From Candidatus Sungiibacteriota bacterium (lineage in GTDB: Bacteria; Patescibacteriota; Minisyncoccia; Sungbacterales; HO2-52-23): DNA of 37,012 bases. A program made the translations under genes and the position numbers. Positions 36,915 through 37,012 of the stretch are shown here, piece after piece (the first letter of the stretch is position 1; each line of letters starts with the position of its first letter). The stretch covers positions 1 to 37,012 of the forward strand of contig JACPBG010000005.1 of assembly GCA_016180435.1 (NCBI GenBank). Direction: 5' to 3'. A model generated the notes under the pieces. That model worked only from the letters and a program-made list of their open reading frames with translations, ran no database searches and had not been told where the DNA came from.

Positions 36915-37012
36915 GGGTTAGTGGGAAAAATTTGGTTGGCGACCTTTGAAAATATTCTTGTAAATATGCGACAAATTTGATGATTTTCAGGATAATTCGC
37001 GTGTATGAACAA
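36915..37012. repeat. 98-bp terminal inverted repeat, right copy
   Basis: Exact reverse complement of 2-99. It sits upstream of livK and may carry its promoter (AT-rich core with TTGTCGCATATTTACAAG in the livK direction). Confidence 0.95.

Noticed and set aside
1-37012. Linear plasmid or phage genome because of the terminal repeats
   Set aside because: infB, rbfA, rplS, rplJ, rplL, pyrF and several tRNAs indicate chromosome, and no replication, capsid or packaging genes are present.
1-37012. Recoded UGA (as in some Patescibacteria lineages)
   Set aside because: Conserved genes contain no internal TGA, and TGA ends several of them at the expected length (tspO, the 15448 gene).

Overview
This 37 kb window reads as a chromosomal contig from a bacterium of the Candidate Phyla Radiation (Patescibacteria), probably the Parcubacteria group. 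This is inferred from gene content, not from a database match. The evidence is a short IF2 without its N-terminal domains, small single-domain proteins, DUF4446 and HTH/nucleotidyltransferase-like proteins, several anchored low-complexity envelope proteins, and very many palindromic intergenic elements. TAA, TAG and TGA all behave as stops, so the standard bacterial code fits.

Layout. Positions 1-5520 are an accessory region: an SH3/CHAP protein, a HEPN-like protein, a membrane-tethered winged-helix regulator, a NYN nuclease, a ThiS/MoaD-like plus Cys-cluster protein, an ArsR-like regulator and TspO. Between 1831 and 4981 there are seven copies of one 32-bp palindrome built from four 8-bp half-sites, several of them at promoters. 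Positions 5700-11210 hold a three-gene envelope operon, a short MscS channel, a CYTH protein, a GIY-YIG cassette lying inside a tRNA-like remnant, tRNA-Phe, a PsbP/pilin-like protein, tRNA-Gly(GCC) and a DUF457-like membrane protein. Positions 11490-19993 are core-like: pyrF, a tRNA-Ser nested inside an interrupted tRNA-Gly-like gene, DUF4446, infB, rbfA, tRNA-Cys, tRNA-Leu(UAA), a hydrolase, an ECF sigma factor, an RluA-type pseudouridine synthase, a TraB-like lipoprotein, rplS and tRNA-Leu(GAG).

From 20233 to 25422 genes run on the minus strand: an HTH regulator, rplL, rplJ with an L10-type leader, mltG, pcm and a patatin-like lipase. Divergent from the lipase are two large fusion genes. 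One is thiolase + 3-hydroxyacyl-CoA dehydrogenase (25598-28042); the other is enoyl-CoA hydratase + acyl-CoA dehydrogenase (28257-30488). Together they encode all four steps of fatty-acid beta-oxidation in two polypeptides, which is unexpected in this kind of organism. Convergent to them are a Lon-type protease and a compact branched-chain-amino-acid-type ABC importer (binding protein, two permeases, one ATPase). The lipase, the beta-oxidation pair, the protease and the importer would together suit a scavenger of lipids and peptides; that link is inference.

The two ends of the window are a perfect 98-bp inverted repeat, placed just upstream of the first gene on each side. Hairpin-forming inserts recur throughout: between genes, inside tRNA genes, and in frame inside tspO, infB, the pseudouridine synthase and pcm.
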